In this document: positions 8,887 through 16,801 of the stretch, piece by piece
How the letters are laid out: every line of letters begins with the position of its first letter
How positions within the stretch are numbered: the first letter of the stretch is position 1
NCBI GenBank assembly: GCA_019104865.1
Contig: JAHRWZ010000025.1
Location: forward strand, 1 to 45,009
DNA: 45,009 nucleotides
Direction of reading: 5' to 3'
Origin: Castellaniella sp.
GTDB taxonomy: Bacteria > Pseudomonadota > Gammaproteobacteria > Burkholderiales > Burkholderiaceae_B
Translations under genes and position numbers: made by a program
Notes under the pieces: generated by a model
What the model saw: only the letters and a program-made list of their open reading frames with translations
Told to the model about the DNA's origin: nothing
Databases searched by the model: none

Positions 8887-9656
8887 GGGAGTGCCCCGGA
8901 ACAGCCCTGGCCCTGGGATTTCTGGTCGCGCTCGGCCAGAATGCGCTTGCGGTCTTCCAGACCGGTCAGGCATTTCTGCAGGAAGCGCACCAGCAGCGTG
9001 GACCGCATGACGGCGATCCGGGGCAAGGCGAAGAAATCGTCGCCGAGACGCGCCAGCCCCCGGGCGGTCGTCGTGGCAGTCTCGTAGCCCGCCTCCCGCA
9101 CACAATCCGCAAGGCCGGGCGTGAACTTTCCGTAGGGATAACAGAAGGCCCGGACCGGCGCACCGATGATCTGCTCGAGGGCATCGCGCGAATCGCGAAT
9201 CTCGTTGGCGGCGAGCTCGGGCGACAGCCGTGGCAGAACCGGGTGATTCAGGGTATGCGAGCCGGTCTCGTGACCCGCCGCGACCCAGTCCCGCAGACCA
9301 CTGGTGTCCATCAACGCCGACGCGGGAACCCCCTCGTCGCGATCCCAGACGTTGGAACCGCCCAATTGCCGGACCACGAAATAATTGGTCGCGTGAAAAC
9401 CGCATGCCTCGAGGATCGGCACGGCATGATCCAGCACGTTCTGATAGCCGTCGTCGAACGTGATGCCAAAGACCTTGCCGCGCTTTTCGCCCCGTAGATA
9501 GGGCATGAGCTGAGCCATCGACAAGCCGCGATAGCCCAGCAGCCGCAACGAAGTCATCTGGCGCCGGAAGTCCCGCGGATGGACGGTGAGGCCCCGGTAT
9601 GGCGTACCCCGGAGACCCGGTTCGCCAATCTGGTGATACATGAGGATGGGGATCAT
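8883..9656 (-). CDS. polysaccharide deacetylase (NodB-fold), first of two
   Basis: Metal-dependent carbohydrate esterase 4 type enzyme, expected to remove an N-acetyl group from a sugar. The 257-residue product has no signal peptide, so it likely acts in the cytoplasm. Motif 1 is ITFDDGY (Asp68, Asp69), motif 2 is HTLNH (His134, His138, metal ligands), and a third motif is AFCYPYGKFTPG. In Bordetella LPS-core clusters a comparable deacetylase is thought to convert a transferred HexNAc to the free amine; the same is inferred here. ATGA overlap couples it to the downstream GT4. An AT-rich TATAAT on the minus strand lies just before its ATG. Confidence 0.86.
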   Translation of the reverse strand: MIPILMYHQIGEPGLRGTPYRGLTVHPRDFRRQMTSLRLLGYRGLSMAQLMPYLRGEKRGKVFGITFDDGYQNVLDHAVPILEACGFHATNYFVVRQLGGSNVWDRDEGVPASALMDTSGLRDWVAAGHETGSHTLNHPVLPRLSPELAANEIRDSRDALEQIIGAPVRAFCYPYGKFTPGLADCVREAGYETATTTARGLARLGDDFFALPRIAVMRSTLLVRFLQKCLTGLEDRKRILAERDQKSQGQGCSGALP

Positions 9657-9662
9657 GGACGG

Positions 9663-9668
9663 ATTATA
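9663..9668 (-). promoter_or_regulatory. possible -10 element (TATAAT) next to the deacetylase start
   Basis: A perfect TATAAT reads on the minus strand with only 6 bases between it and the ATG at 9656. The best -35 is a weak CTGACG 20 bases upstream. If used, transcription would start at or within a base or two of the ATG, giving a leaderless internal transcript for the last two genes of the run. Confidence 0.28.
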
Positions 9669-9744
9669 TCGGCCAGCTCCAGCCCGCGCGTCAGTGCCGA
9701 TGCATGTGGACCATACGATTGCTGGATGGCGGTCGGACCCACGA

Positions 9745-10491
9745 TCACCGTCCGCGCCCCAGCTGGTACAGCTTCACATAGCGATAAAAGCTGCCGGTGG
9801 CGGCCATGCCGGCCAGCACGAGCCCCTGCCAGCCATCCAGAAAGCCGCGCCGCAGCAGGTAGTGCCGGATAAAGGTCCAGGCCGCGTGGCCGAAAGGCCC
9901 CAGCAGACTGGTGCGGCGCCCGCTCTCGAAGGCACTGCGCGCGGCCTCGGTGGAATAGCGGTTGATCTTGTCGACGAAGATTTCCAGGCTGGCGTAGGGA
10001 TCGTGCAGGAAATGGCCGTCCAAGGTGGCCGTGCGCCCCTGCACGACAACCCGCTCGTGGACGGCCGCATCCGTGAACCGCCCCGCATCGCGGCGGAACA
10101 AGCGCACCACGTAGTCCGGCCACCAGCCGCTGTGCCGGATCGAGCGGCCGCAGAAGCTGGACAGGCGGGCAATCCGGTAGGCATCGGCATCGGGCGCCTG
10201 CACGACCTGCCGGATGGCCTGCGCCAGGTCGGGCGTCACCTGCTCATCGGCGTCGATGGACAAGACCCAGTCGCCGGTCGCCAGATCCAGCGCGCGGTTC
10301 TTCTGGGGGCCGAAACCGGGCCAGTCCGCCGTGCGCTCGACCCGGGCCCCAGATCGGAGCGCGATGTCGCAGGTCGCATCGGTGCTGCCGGAATCGACGA
10401 CGATGATTTCATCGGCGAAGGCGACGGACGCCAGGCAGGCCGCGATGCGATCCGCCTCGTTCTTGGTGATGATGATGACGGACAGTTTCAT
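9745..10491 (-). CDS. glycosyltransferase family 2, WaaE/KdtX-like
   Basis: A 248-residue GT-A fold transferase. The N-terminus SVIIITKNEADRI (about 3-15), the nucleotide-binding DSGSTDAT (about 34-41), the metal-binding SIDADE (about 79-84) and the later VHERVVVQG region match the WaaE/KdtX group of LPS core beta-glucosyltransferases. ATG at 10491 begins MKLSVIII; an in-frame GTG six codons earlier is less likely. It lies between two polysaccharide deacetylase genes, with 88 and 72 bases of non-coding DNA on its sides, unlike the overlapping junctions elsewhere in the operon. The donor sugar is not predictable from the sequence. Confidence 0.87.
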   Translation of the reverse strand: MKLSVIIITKNEADRIAACLASVAFADEIIVVDSGSTDATCDIALRSGARVERTADWPGFGPQKNRALDLATGDWVLSIDADEQVTPDLAQAIRQVVQAPDADAYRIARLSSFCGRSIRHSGWWPDYVVRLFRRDAGRFTDAAVHERVVVQGRTATLDGHFLHDPYASLEIFVDKINRYSTEAARSAFESGRRTSLLGPFGHAAWTFIRHYLLRRGFLDGWQGLVLAGMAATGSFYRYVKLYQLGRGR

Positions 10492-10563
10492 GCAGTCGAG
10501 CCTGTTCACGCGATTCCAAAGAACGCACCTAGGGCCTGCCGGCCCGGCACAAAGGAGGGCACA

Positions 10564-11409
10564 TTACCCCGCATAAGTCTGCCCCCGCTTCCAGCGCTTC
10601 CAGCCATTGAAGACGGGGGCGAGCATCGGGTTGGCAGCCACGTGGATCCGGCGTCCCAGCGACGCGCCGGTCGTATCGCGCACGGCAAACCGGAAAATGG
10701 AAGCAGGATCCGATCCGGGCCGGTTGCGGCCGAATGCCCGGGTCGTGTATAGATGGCGAAAGCCCGCATCGTGGGCGATGCGGATGTAATCCGCATCGAA
10801 ATAGCCCTGCGGCCAGCACAGTTGGTCGGAGACTTCTCCCAGGTTTTTCATCAGTGCATCACGTGACTGAGCCAATTCTTCCCTCATGTGGGCATTCTTG
10901 TCGATCGTGCCGGCGTCCTGCAGGTCCCAGCGCGTGTGGGTATGCGTATGGCTGTGAAATTCCATCACGCCCTGTTCCCGCAGCGCATGGATTTCCGACC
11001 ATCGCAGGATGACCTCGTCGGCGCGCCCCTGATCGATGCGACGCTCGCATTCGTGATGTTCAGGAGTTTCCGGCAAGGCCTGTTCATCGCCCAGATGCGG
11101 GCGGACCGGCCCCTGCCCCACCCAGCCGGTCACGACGAAAATGGTGGCGCGCATGCCATAGCGCCGCAGCAAGGGCGCGGCATAGACCCAGTTGTCCAGA
11201 TAGCCGTCGTCGAAGGTGATCAGAACGGATCGTCGCGGCGCCCCGCCCTGCCGCAGGTGACGGGTGAACTCATCGGTGCTCAACGTCCGGTACCCGTGGC
11301 GCGCCAGCCAGCGCAGCTGATTCTCGAAGTGCTCGGGCGTGGCCGCGATCATGCCGCCCCCAGGGCGGACATGGTGATACATCAACACAGGAACGATATC
11401 GGCGGCCAT
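10564..11409 (-). CDS. polysaccharide deacetylase (NodB-fold), second of two
   Basis: A 281-residue CE4-type deacetylase without signal peptide. Motif 1 is ITFDDGY (Asp67, Asp68). Motif 2 sits in the unusual run FHSHTHTHTRWD (histidines 152, 154, 156, 158), where HxxxH ligands would be His154 and His158. It has an insertion of about 40 residues between the motifs that the other deacetylase in the operon lacks, so the two are not a recent duplication. ATG at 11409 overlaps the stop of the upstream GT4 by one base (TGATG); seven extra in-frame codons upstream are rejected. Likely role: N-deacetylation of a sugar added by a neighbouring transferase. Confidence 0.86.
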   Translation of the reverse strand: MAADIVPVLMYHHVRPGGGMIAATPEHFENQLRWLARHGYRTLSTDEFTRHLRQGGAPRRSVLITFDDGYLDNWVYAAPLLRRYGMRATIFVVTGWVGQGPVRPHLGDEQALPETPEHHECERRIDQGRADEVILRWSEIHALREQGVMEFHSHTHTHTRWDLQDAGTIDKNAHMREELAQSRDALMKNLGEVSDQLCWPQGYFDADYIRIAHDAGFRHLYTTRAFGRNRPGSDPASIFRFAVRDTTGASLGRRIHVAANPMLAPVFNGWKRWKRGQTYAG

Positions 11410-12506
11410 CAGCGCAGTTCCTCCAGCCATTGGCGGTAACAGTGTTCGGTACGTTCGCCCAAGGCGGCGCGCGTAAAGCGCCCATCCTCCAGACAGAAAC
11501 GCCGTCCCGCCTGCCCCATGCGCCGCCGGAGGTCGGGATCGGCGATCAGACGATCCAGCGCCGACGTCAGGGCCGGAATGTCGAACAGGGGCACCAGTAA
11601 TCCGGTTTCGCCCTCGCGCATCATCTCGGGCACCCCGCCCACGCGGGTGCCGACCACGGGCAGCCCGGCTGCTCCGGCTTCGACGAAGGATGTGCCGGAA
11701 GCCTCGATGTGCGTCGCCAGGGCAAAGATGTCGAAGTCCGGCAGCAAAGCGGGTACATCCGAGCGGGCCCCCAGCAGGTGGATCCGCGCCGCCAGGCCGG
11801 TGGAAGCCGCCAGCCCCCGCAGTTTTTCCAGGGCCGCATCGCCGCCGCCGACAATCACGAGTTGCAGATGCGGATACCGTGGAAACAACGGCAGCATGGC
11901 CTCGATCAACTGCTCGTGCCCCTTTTCCCTGCGCAGCACCCCGACACTGCCGACGATCACCGCGTCGGGGCCCAGGCCCAGTTCGGCCCGCAGCACTGGC
12001 GCCGGCATGGGATCGGGAAAATCCACGGCGGGCGGCACAACGGCCACGTGCCCGGGCGCCACGCCCCGTTCGATCAGATGCCGGCGCACGAACTCGCTGG
12101 GCGCGATGACCCTTTTTGGTACCCGGGTGAACGCCAGCAGCGAGCCGACGGGCTTGGCCAGATGGCGCGTGCGCACGATGAGCGGCACCCCCGCCAGCCG
12201 GGCGGCCGTGCCGACCAACAGCGTTTCGCGGCGGCTGTGAGTGTTGACCACATCAAAGCCGCCCTGCCGCAGCAGGCGCACCAGACACGGCAGGCCCTTC
12301 AGGTGGTTCCAGGGACCGTCCATATACAGGGTATCGACCTGGAAACCCGCCCGCCGCAGTTCGGTGGTCAGTTGTGCATGCGGCTGGCAGATGGCCTGAA
12401 CATGGTGCCCGCGTTCGCGCAATGCGCACATCAGGCGGAAAATATAGCGTTCCTGGCCTGCAAAACCGGTGGCGGCCTCAGCATGGACGATGCGCAGCGG
12501 CGTCAT
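11409..12506 (-). CDS. glycosyltransferase family 4
   Basis: A 365-residue GT-B transferase beginning LRIVHAEAATGFAGQERYI, with the Gly-containing acceptor loop at about 13-18, the linker VGSVGVLRREKGHEQLIEAM (about 199-218), and the donor-site region ATHIEASGTSFVEAGAAGLPVVGT containing the E-x7-E pattern. It probably adds a hexose, HexN(Ac) or heptose to the LPS core; specificity is unknown. It overlaps GT25 upstream (ATGA) and the deacetylase downstream (TGATG), so all three should be translated in fixed proportion. Pairing with an adjacent deacetylase suggests an N-acetylhexosamine donor, which is inference. Confidence 0.88.
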   Translation of the reverse strand: MTPLRIVHAEAATGFAGQERYIFRLMCALRERGHHVQAICQPHAQLTTELRRAGFQVDTLYMDGPWNHLKGLPCLVRLLRQGGFDVVNTHSRRETLLVGTAARLAGVPLIVRTRHLAKPVGSLLAFTRVPKRVIAPSEFVRRHLIERGVAPGHVAVVPPAVDFPDPMPAPVLRAELGLGPDAVIVGSVGVLRREKGHEQLIEAMLPLFPRYPHLQLVIVGGGDAALEKLRGLAASTGLAARIHLLGARSDVPALLPDFDIFALATHIEASGTSFVEAGAAGLPVVGTRVGGVPEMMREGETGLLVPLFDIPALTSALDRLIADPDLRRRMGQAGRRFCLEDGRFTRAALGERTEHCYRQWLEELR

Positions 12507-13276
12507 GAGGCGGGCCGCCGAAAGCGCAAGCGAAAGCGCAGGTTATGCCACAGACGCCACACCTCGTCACGCGTCTTGTAGGCTTCGCGGCGGACGATAT
12601 CCGACAGACGGAGCGGAGTCTCACCGCCCGAACCGACGATATCCGAGGGCGATCCGTGGTCCTGCGCCACGCAGGCGGGCTGAAGCACGATGTTCTCAAC
12701 GCCGTGTTCGTAAAAACGGAACATGGTGTCGTCGACTGGATATACCCAGACCCGACAATGGTCCAGTAGAGCGGCAGCCGCTGGAGGGCTCAGCAGGTAG
12801 GCGACAGCACAGAAGTGGTTTTTGAGTTTCCGGACGAGCGTGAACGCCCCCACGCGCCCAACCGTCATACGGGGATCCGGGCCGGCCCGATCGTATTCAT
12901 GCAGCCAGATGAACGGCCAGGCCTGCAGCAGCGCCTCTGAATGGGCCAGCATCTCCGGAAAATTGTCCTTCAGGATCGCGTCATCCTCGACCACGATCAG
13001 CGGCTGCCCGGATTCCGCGCATTCCTGCCACAGCAGGTAATGGCTGGCGAAGCAGCCGAGCTGTGACGGCTTCAGGTCACGTCCGCGGCCCTTCACACGG
13101 GCACGCGCCGCAGGGTCGTAATGGGCGAACAGGGGATGATCCGGCTGCTGTTTGCCATTGACGGCATCCAGAAAGCTATAGCCAGACACCCCCAGGCGAT
13201 CGAACTGATCGGCGATCTGCCGGCGCCGGTCGGACCGCGAGGCCAGGCTGATGATTCGAATGGAAATCGGCTTCAT
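12503..13276 (-). CDS. glycosyltransferase family 25 (LPS biosynthesis type)
   Basis: A 257-residue member of the GT25 family (LOS/LPS galactosyl- or glucosyltransferases such as LgtB/LpsA). It shows RIISLASRSDRR (about 7-18), GCFASHYLLWQ (about 74-84), the metal/donor motif IVVEDDAIL (about 94-102) and a PVDDTMFRF segment near 190. The C-terminus is arginine-rich, suggesting membrane association. Its ATG overlaps the dnaE stop (ATGA), an unusual coupling of an LPS enzyme to the replicative polymerase. The next gene, a GT4, overlaps its stop in the same way. Confidence 0.88.
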   Translation of the reverse strand: MKPISIRIISLASRSDRRRQIADQFDRLGVSGYSFLDAVNGKQQPDHPLFAHYDPAARARVKGRGRDLKPSQLGCFASHYLLWQECAESGQPLIVVEDDAILKDNFPEMLAHSEALLQAWPFIWLHEYDRAGPDPRMTVGRVGAFTLVRKLKNHFCAVAYLLSPPAAAALLDHCRVWVYPVDDTMFRFYEHGVENIVLQPACVAQDHGSPSDIVGSGGETPLRLSDIVRREAYKTRDEVWRLWHNLRFRLRFRRPAS

Positions 13277-16200
13277 CCGTAGTTCACCTCGACCTGATCA
13301 TAGGACAGCCACTGCCGGGCACCGGCGATCAGGGCATCGTCCATACGCACGCGCCACTCGTCGCCCAGGCGCAGCAGGCAGGAAAAATCAGGCCGGCGCA
13401 GGCGCAGTTCCACCGGCACACCCGATTCCGCCGAGCGCCACGGGGCCAGCAGCGCCTGCAGGCGCACGGGTTCGACCGCGTCGGGCACCGACAGGCGCAG
13501 GCTGCGCGCGCGGGTTTCGCGGATGCGCTGCAGGTCGTACAGATCGTCGGCCGATACCCGCAGGCCACCCGAATATTCGTCATGGCTGACCCGCCCCTGG
13601 ATGACCAGCGGACGGTCTTCCTTCAGGCTGTTGCGGTATTGCTCGAAGAGTTCGTTGAAGATCGCGACTTCGATCTGGGCGCTGCCGTCGTCCAGCAGCG
13701 CATACAGCATCTTGCCGCGCCGCGTCATGCGCACGCGCACCGCCGCCAACACGCCGGCCAGCCACTGCTGTCCGCGCGCGGGCGCCAGACGCGCCAACGG
13801 CGTGGGTGCCACCCGGCGGATCTCGTCGCGCCAGGCATCGAACAGGTGCCCGCTGAAATAGAACCCCAGGGCGGTCTTTTCCTCGGTCAGGTGAGTCTGC
13901 AGATCCCACGGGGTGACGCGAGCCAGTTCGCCGGCCACCAGTTGATCGGATTCGTCAGCAAAGAGCGAGCACTGGTTGGCGTTGCGCTCGGCCTGTTCGG
14001 CAGCCTCGATGGCGCTTCCCAGGGTTTCCAGCAGGGCTGCGCGGTTAGGCTCCAGGGTATCGAAAGCGCCGGCCCGGATCAGGGCCTCGATCGTACGACG
14101 GTTGACAGCATGGCGATCCACCCGCGCGCAGAAATCGAACAGGCTGGCGAACGGCCCGCCGGCATCGCGCGCGGCCAGGATGGCCTCGACCGCCGCCTGG
14201 CCGGTGCCCTTCACGCCGCCCAGTCCGTAGCGGATGGTGCGCGGCGGCTGCCCCTTGGCGGTGGCGGCGTCAGCCACGGGCGCGAAACGGTAGCCCGAGG
14301 CATTGACGTCCGGCGGCAGGACATCCACATCATTGTCCAGCGCGTCGCGCCAGAACACCTGGATCTTGTCCGTATCATCCATGTCCGACAGCATCGTCGC
14401 CGCCAGGAATTCCGCTGGATGGTAGCGTTTCAGCCAGGCTGTCTGATAGGAAATCAGCGCATAAGCAGCGGAATGGCTCTTGTTGAAGCCATAGCCGGCG
14501 AACTTTTCCATCAGGTCGAACAGGTGCGCCGCCAGTTCGGCGTCATAGCCTTTCTTGACCGCGCCTTCCTGGAAGGTCACCCGGTGCTTGGCCATTTCCT
14601 CGGGCTTCTTTTTCCCCATGGCGCGCCGCAGCAGGTCCGCGCCGCCCAGGGAATACCCCCCGATGATCTGGGAGATCAGCATCACCTGTTCCTGGTAGAC
14701 GATGACGCCGTAGGTGCTTTTCAGCACCGGTTCCAGGTCTGGATGGAAGTAATCGACGTCCGCGCGGCCATGCTTGCGGTTGACGAAATCGACCACCATG
14801 CCCGATTCCAGCGGCCCCGGACGGAACAGCGCCAGCAAGGCGATCACGTCTTCGAATGTGTTGGGCTGCATGCTTTTGAGCAGCTCTTTCATCCCCCGCG
14901 ATTCCAGCTGAAAGACCGCCGTGGTATTGGCCGAGGACAGCAACGCGTAGGTTTCAGCATCATCGAGCGGCAGGCTCATGATGTCGAAATCGCCCATGCC
15001 GGGGTTGAATTCCCGCACGTAGCGCACCGCCCAGTCCAGGATGGTCAGGTTGCGCAGGCCCAGGAAGTCGAACTTCACCAGGCCGACGTCTTCGACGTCA
15101 CCCTTGTCGTATTGCGAGACCACGCTGGATTCGCTACCCGGCTGGCAATACAGCGGCGTGTAATCGGTCAGCTTGCCGCGGGCGATGATCACGCCACCGG
15201 CGTGCATGCCGATATTGCGCGTCAGCCCTTCCAGCGGACGCGCCAGATCGATCAGCGCACGGATTTCCTCGTCCGTGTCGTAGCGTTCCTTGAAGGCGGG
15301 TTCGTTTTCGAGGGTGCGGTCCAGCGACCACGGGTCGGCCGGATTGAAGGGGATCATCTTCGACAGGTTGTCACAGACGCTGTAGGGCATCTCGAGCACC
15401 CGGCCGACGTCGCGCACGACGGCTTTGGCCCCCAACGTGCCGAAGGTGGCAATCTGGCTGACGGCCTCGCGGCCGTATTTTTCCTTCACGTAGTCGATGA
15501 CCCGCTCGCGGTTGTCCTGGCAGAAGTCAACGTCGAAGTCGGGCATCGACACCCGTTCGGGGTTCAGGAACCGCTCGAACAGCAGGTCGTAACGCAGCGG
15601 ATCCAGGTCGGTGATCCCCAAGCTGTAGGCGACCAGCGAACCCGCTCCCGATCCCCGGCCCGGCCCCACCGGCACGCCATGGTGCTTGCCCCAGTTGATG
15701 AAGTCCTGCACGATCAGGAAGTAGCCGGGAAAGCCCATGCCGACAATCGTCTTGCACTCCAGATCCAGTCGTTCCTGGTAGGCCGGCATCTGACGGGTGC
15801 GCTCGCCCTCGTCCGGATAGAGCTGCACCATGCGCCGCCGCAGGCCCTCGTTGGCCAGCTGCACCAGGTAATCGTCCAGCGACACGCCATCGGGCGTCGG
15901 AAACAGTGGCAGTTCGGGGTGACCCAGCGTCAGGGTCAGATTGCAGCGCCGGGCGATCTGCACCGTATTGGCCAGCGCCGAAGGCACGTCGGCGAATCGC
16001 CGGGCCATGTCGTCGCTGTCGGGCATGTATTGATCGGCGGTAAAACGCCGGACCCGGCGGGGATTGCCCAGGAGCTCGCCGTCGGCGATGCAGACGCGGG
16101 CCTCGTGGGCGCGGAAGTCGCCCGGCTCGATGAACTGGATGGGATGGGTCGCCACCACCGGCACGCCACAGGTGGCCGCCACCCGCAGGGCAGCCTGGAC

Positions 16201-16752
16201 GTAAGCTTCGTCGCCGTCGAATCCGGCGCGCTGCAGTTCGATGAAGTAACTGCCGGGGAAGTCCGCCGCCCACTGGCGGACCAGGCGCTGCGCCTCGCCC
16301 GTGCGGCCGGCCTGCAGCGCGTGGCCGACGTCACCCGCCCGTCCGCCCGAGAGCACGATCAGGCCGCTGCCGCCGGACAGCCATTCGCGGCGCAGTTCAG
16401 CGCGCCCGCGCTGGCTGTGCTGTGTCCAGGCGCGGCTGAGCAGTTCGCACAGATCCAGGTAGGCGGCGTGATTCGTGGCCAGCAACAGAAGGCGAAATGG
16501 CTTGTCGGCATCGTCCGGGTTGTGCAGCCAGACGTCACAGCCCGCGATCGGCTTGACCCCGGCCTTGCGCGCCGCCTTGTAGAACTTGATCCAGCCAAAC
16601 AGATTGGCCAGGTCGGTCAATGCCATAGCCGGCTGGCCGAAAGCCTTGGCGCGCTTGACCAGATCGGGAATACGCGCAATGCCGTCCACCACCGAAAACT
16701 CGGAGTGGCTGCGCAGGTGGACAAAGGCGGGGGATACAGGGGACATCGTCAT
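13273..16752 (-). CDS. dnaE: DNA polymerase III subunit alpha
   Basis: Catalytic subunit of the replicative DNA polymerase holoenzyme. The 1,159 residues equal the usual DnaE1 length. Visible in order: the PHP domain (FVHLRSHSEFSVVDG near 10-24), the C-family polymerase core with PGRGSGAGSLVAY, catalytic aspartates in MPDFDVDF (Asp406, Asp408) and LVKFDFLGL (Asp562), the helix-hairpin-helix region, and a C-terminal OB-fold. The ATG at 16752 (MTMSPVSP) was chosen, with an alternative ATG at 16746. It lies 49 bases downstream of hrpA on the same strand and overlaps the GT25 start, so it is probably transcribed with the LPS genes. Confidence 0.97.
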   Translation of the reverse strand: MTMSPVSPAFVHLRSHSEFSVVDGIARIPDLVKRAKAFGQPAMALTDLANLFGWIKFYKAARKAGVKPIAGCDVWLHNPDDADKPFRLLLLATNHAAYLDLCELLSRAWTQHSQRGRAELRREWLSGGSGLIVLSGGRAGDVGHALQAGRTGEAQRLVRQWAADFPGSYFIELQRAGFDGDEAYVQAALRVAATCGVPVVATHPIQFIEPGDFRAHEARVCIADGELLGNPRRVRRFTADQYMPDSDDMARRFADVPSALANTVQIARRCNLTLTLGHPELPLFPTPDGVSLDDYLVQLANEGLRRRMVQLYPDEGERTRQMPAYQERLDLECKTIVGMGFPGYFLIVQDFINWGKHHGVPVGPGRGSGAGSLVAYSLGITDLDPLRYDLLFERFLNPERVSMPDFDVDFCQDNRERVIDYVKEKYGREAVSQIATFGTLGAKAVVRDVGRVLEMPYSVCDNLSKMIPFNPADPWSLDRTLENEPAFKERYDTDEEIRALIDLARPLEGLTRNIGMHAGGVIIARGKLTDYTPLYCQPGSESSVVSQYDKGDVEDVGLVKFDFLGLRNLTILDWAVRYVREFNPGMGDFDIMSLPLDDAETYALLSSANTTAVFQLESRGMKELLKSMQPNTFEDVIALLALFRPGPLESGMVVDFVNRKHGRADVDYFHPDLEPVLKSTYGVIVYQEQVMLISQIIGGYSLGGADLLRRAMGKKKPEEMAKHRVTFQEGAVKKGYDAELAAHLFDLMEKFAGYGFNKSHSAAYALISYQTAWLKRYHPAEFLAATMLSDMDDTDKIQVFWRDALDNDVDVLPPDVNASGYRFAPVADAATAKGQPPRTIRYGLGGVKGTGQAAVEAILAARDAGGPFASLFDFCARVDRHAVNRRTIEALIRAGAFDTLEPNRAALLETLGSAIEAAEQAERNANQCSLFADESDQLVAGELARVTPWDLQTHLTEEKTALGFYFSGHLFDAWRDEIRRVAPTPLARLAPARGQQWLAGVLAAVRVRMTRRGKMLYALLDDGSAQIEVAIFNELFEQYRNSLKEDRPLVIQGRVSHDEYSGGLRVSADDLYDLQRIRETRARSLRLSVPDAVEPVRLQALLAPWRSAESGVPVELRLRRPDFSCLLRLGDEWRVRMDDALIAGARQWLSYDQVEVNYG

Positions 16753-16801
16753 GCCAGGATTGTACTGAAGGGCCGAGGTGCGGCGGGACCTGATGGCCCG
16801 G

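Noticed and set aside
7669..9405. A 578-codon reading of the GT4 gene as a fusion with an upstream domain
   Set aside because: The extra N-terminal part is the deacetylase gene read in the wrong frame; the GT4 starts at 8886 in an ATGA overlap.
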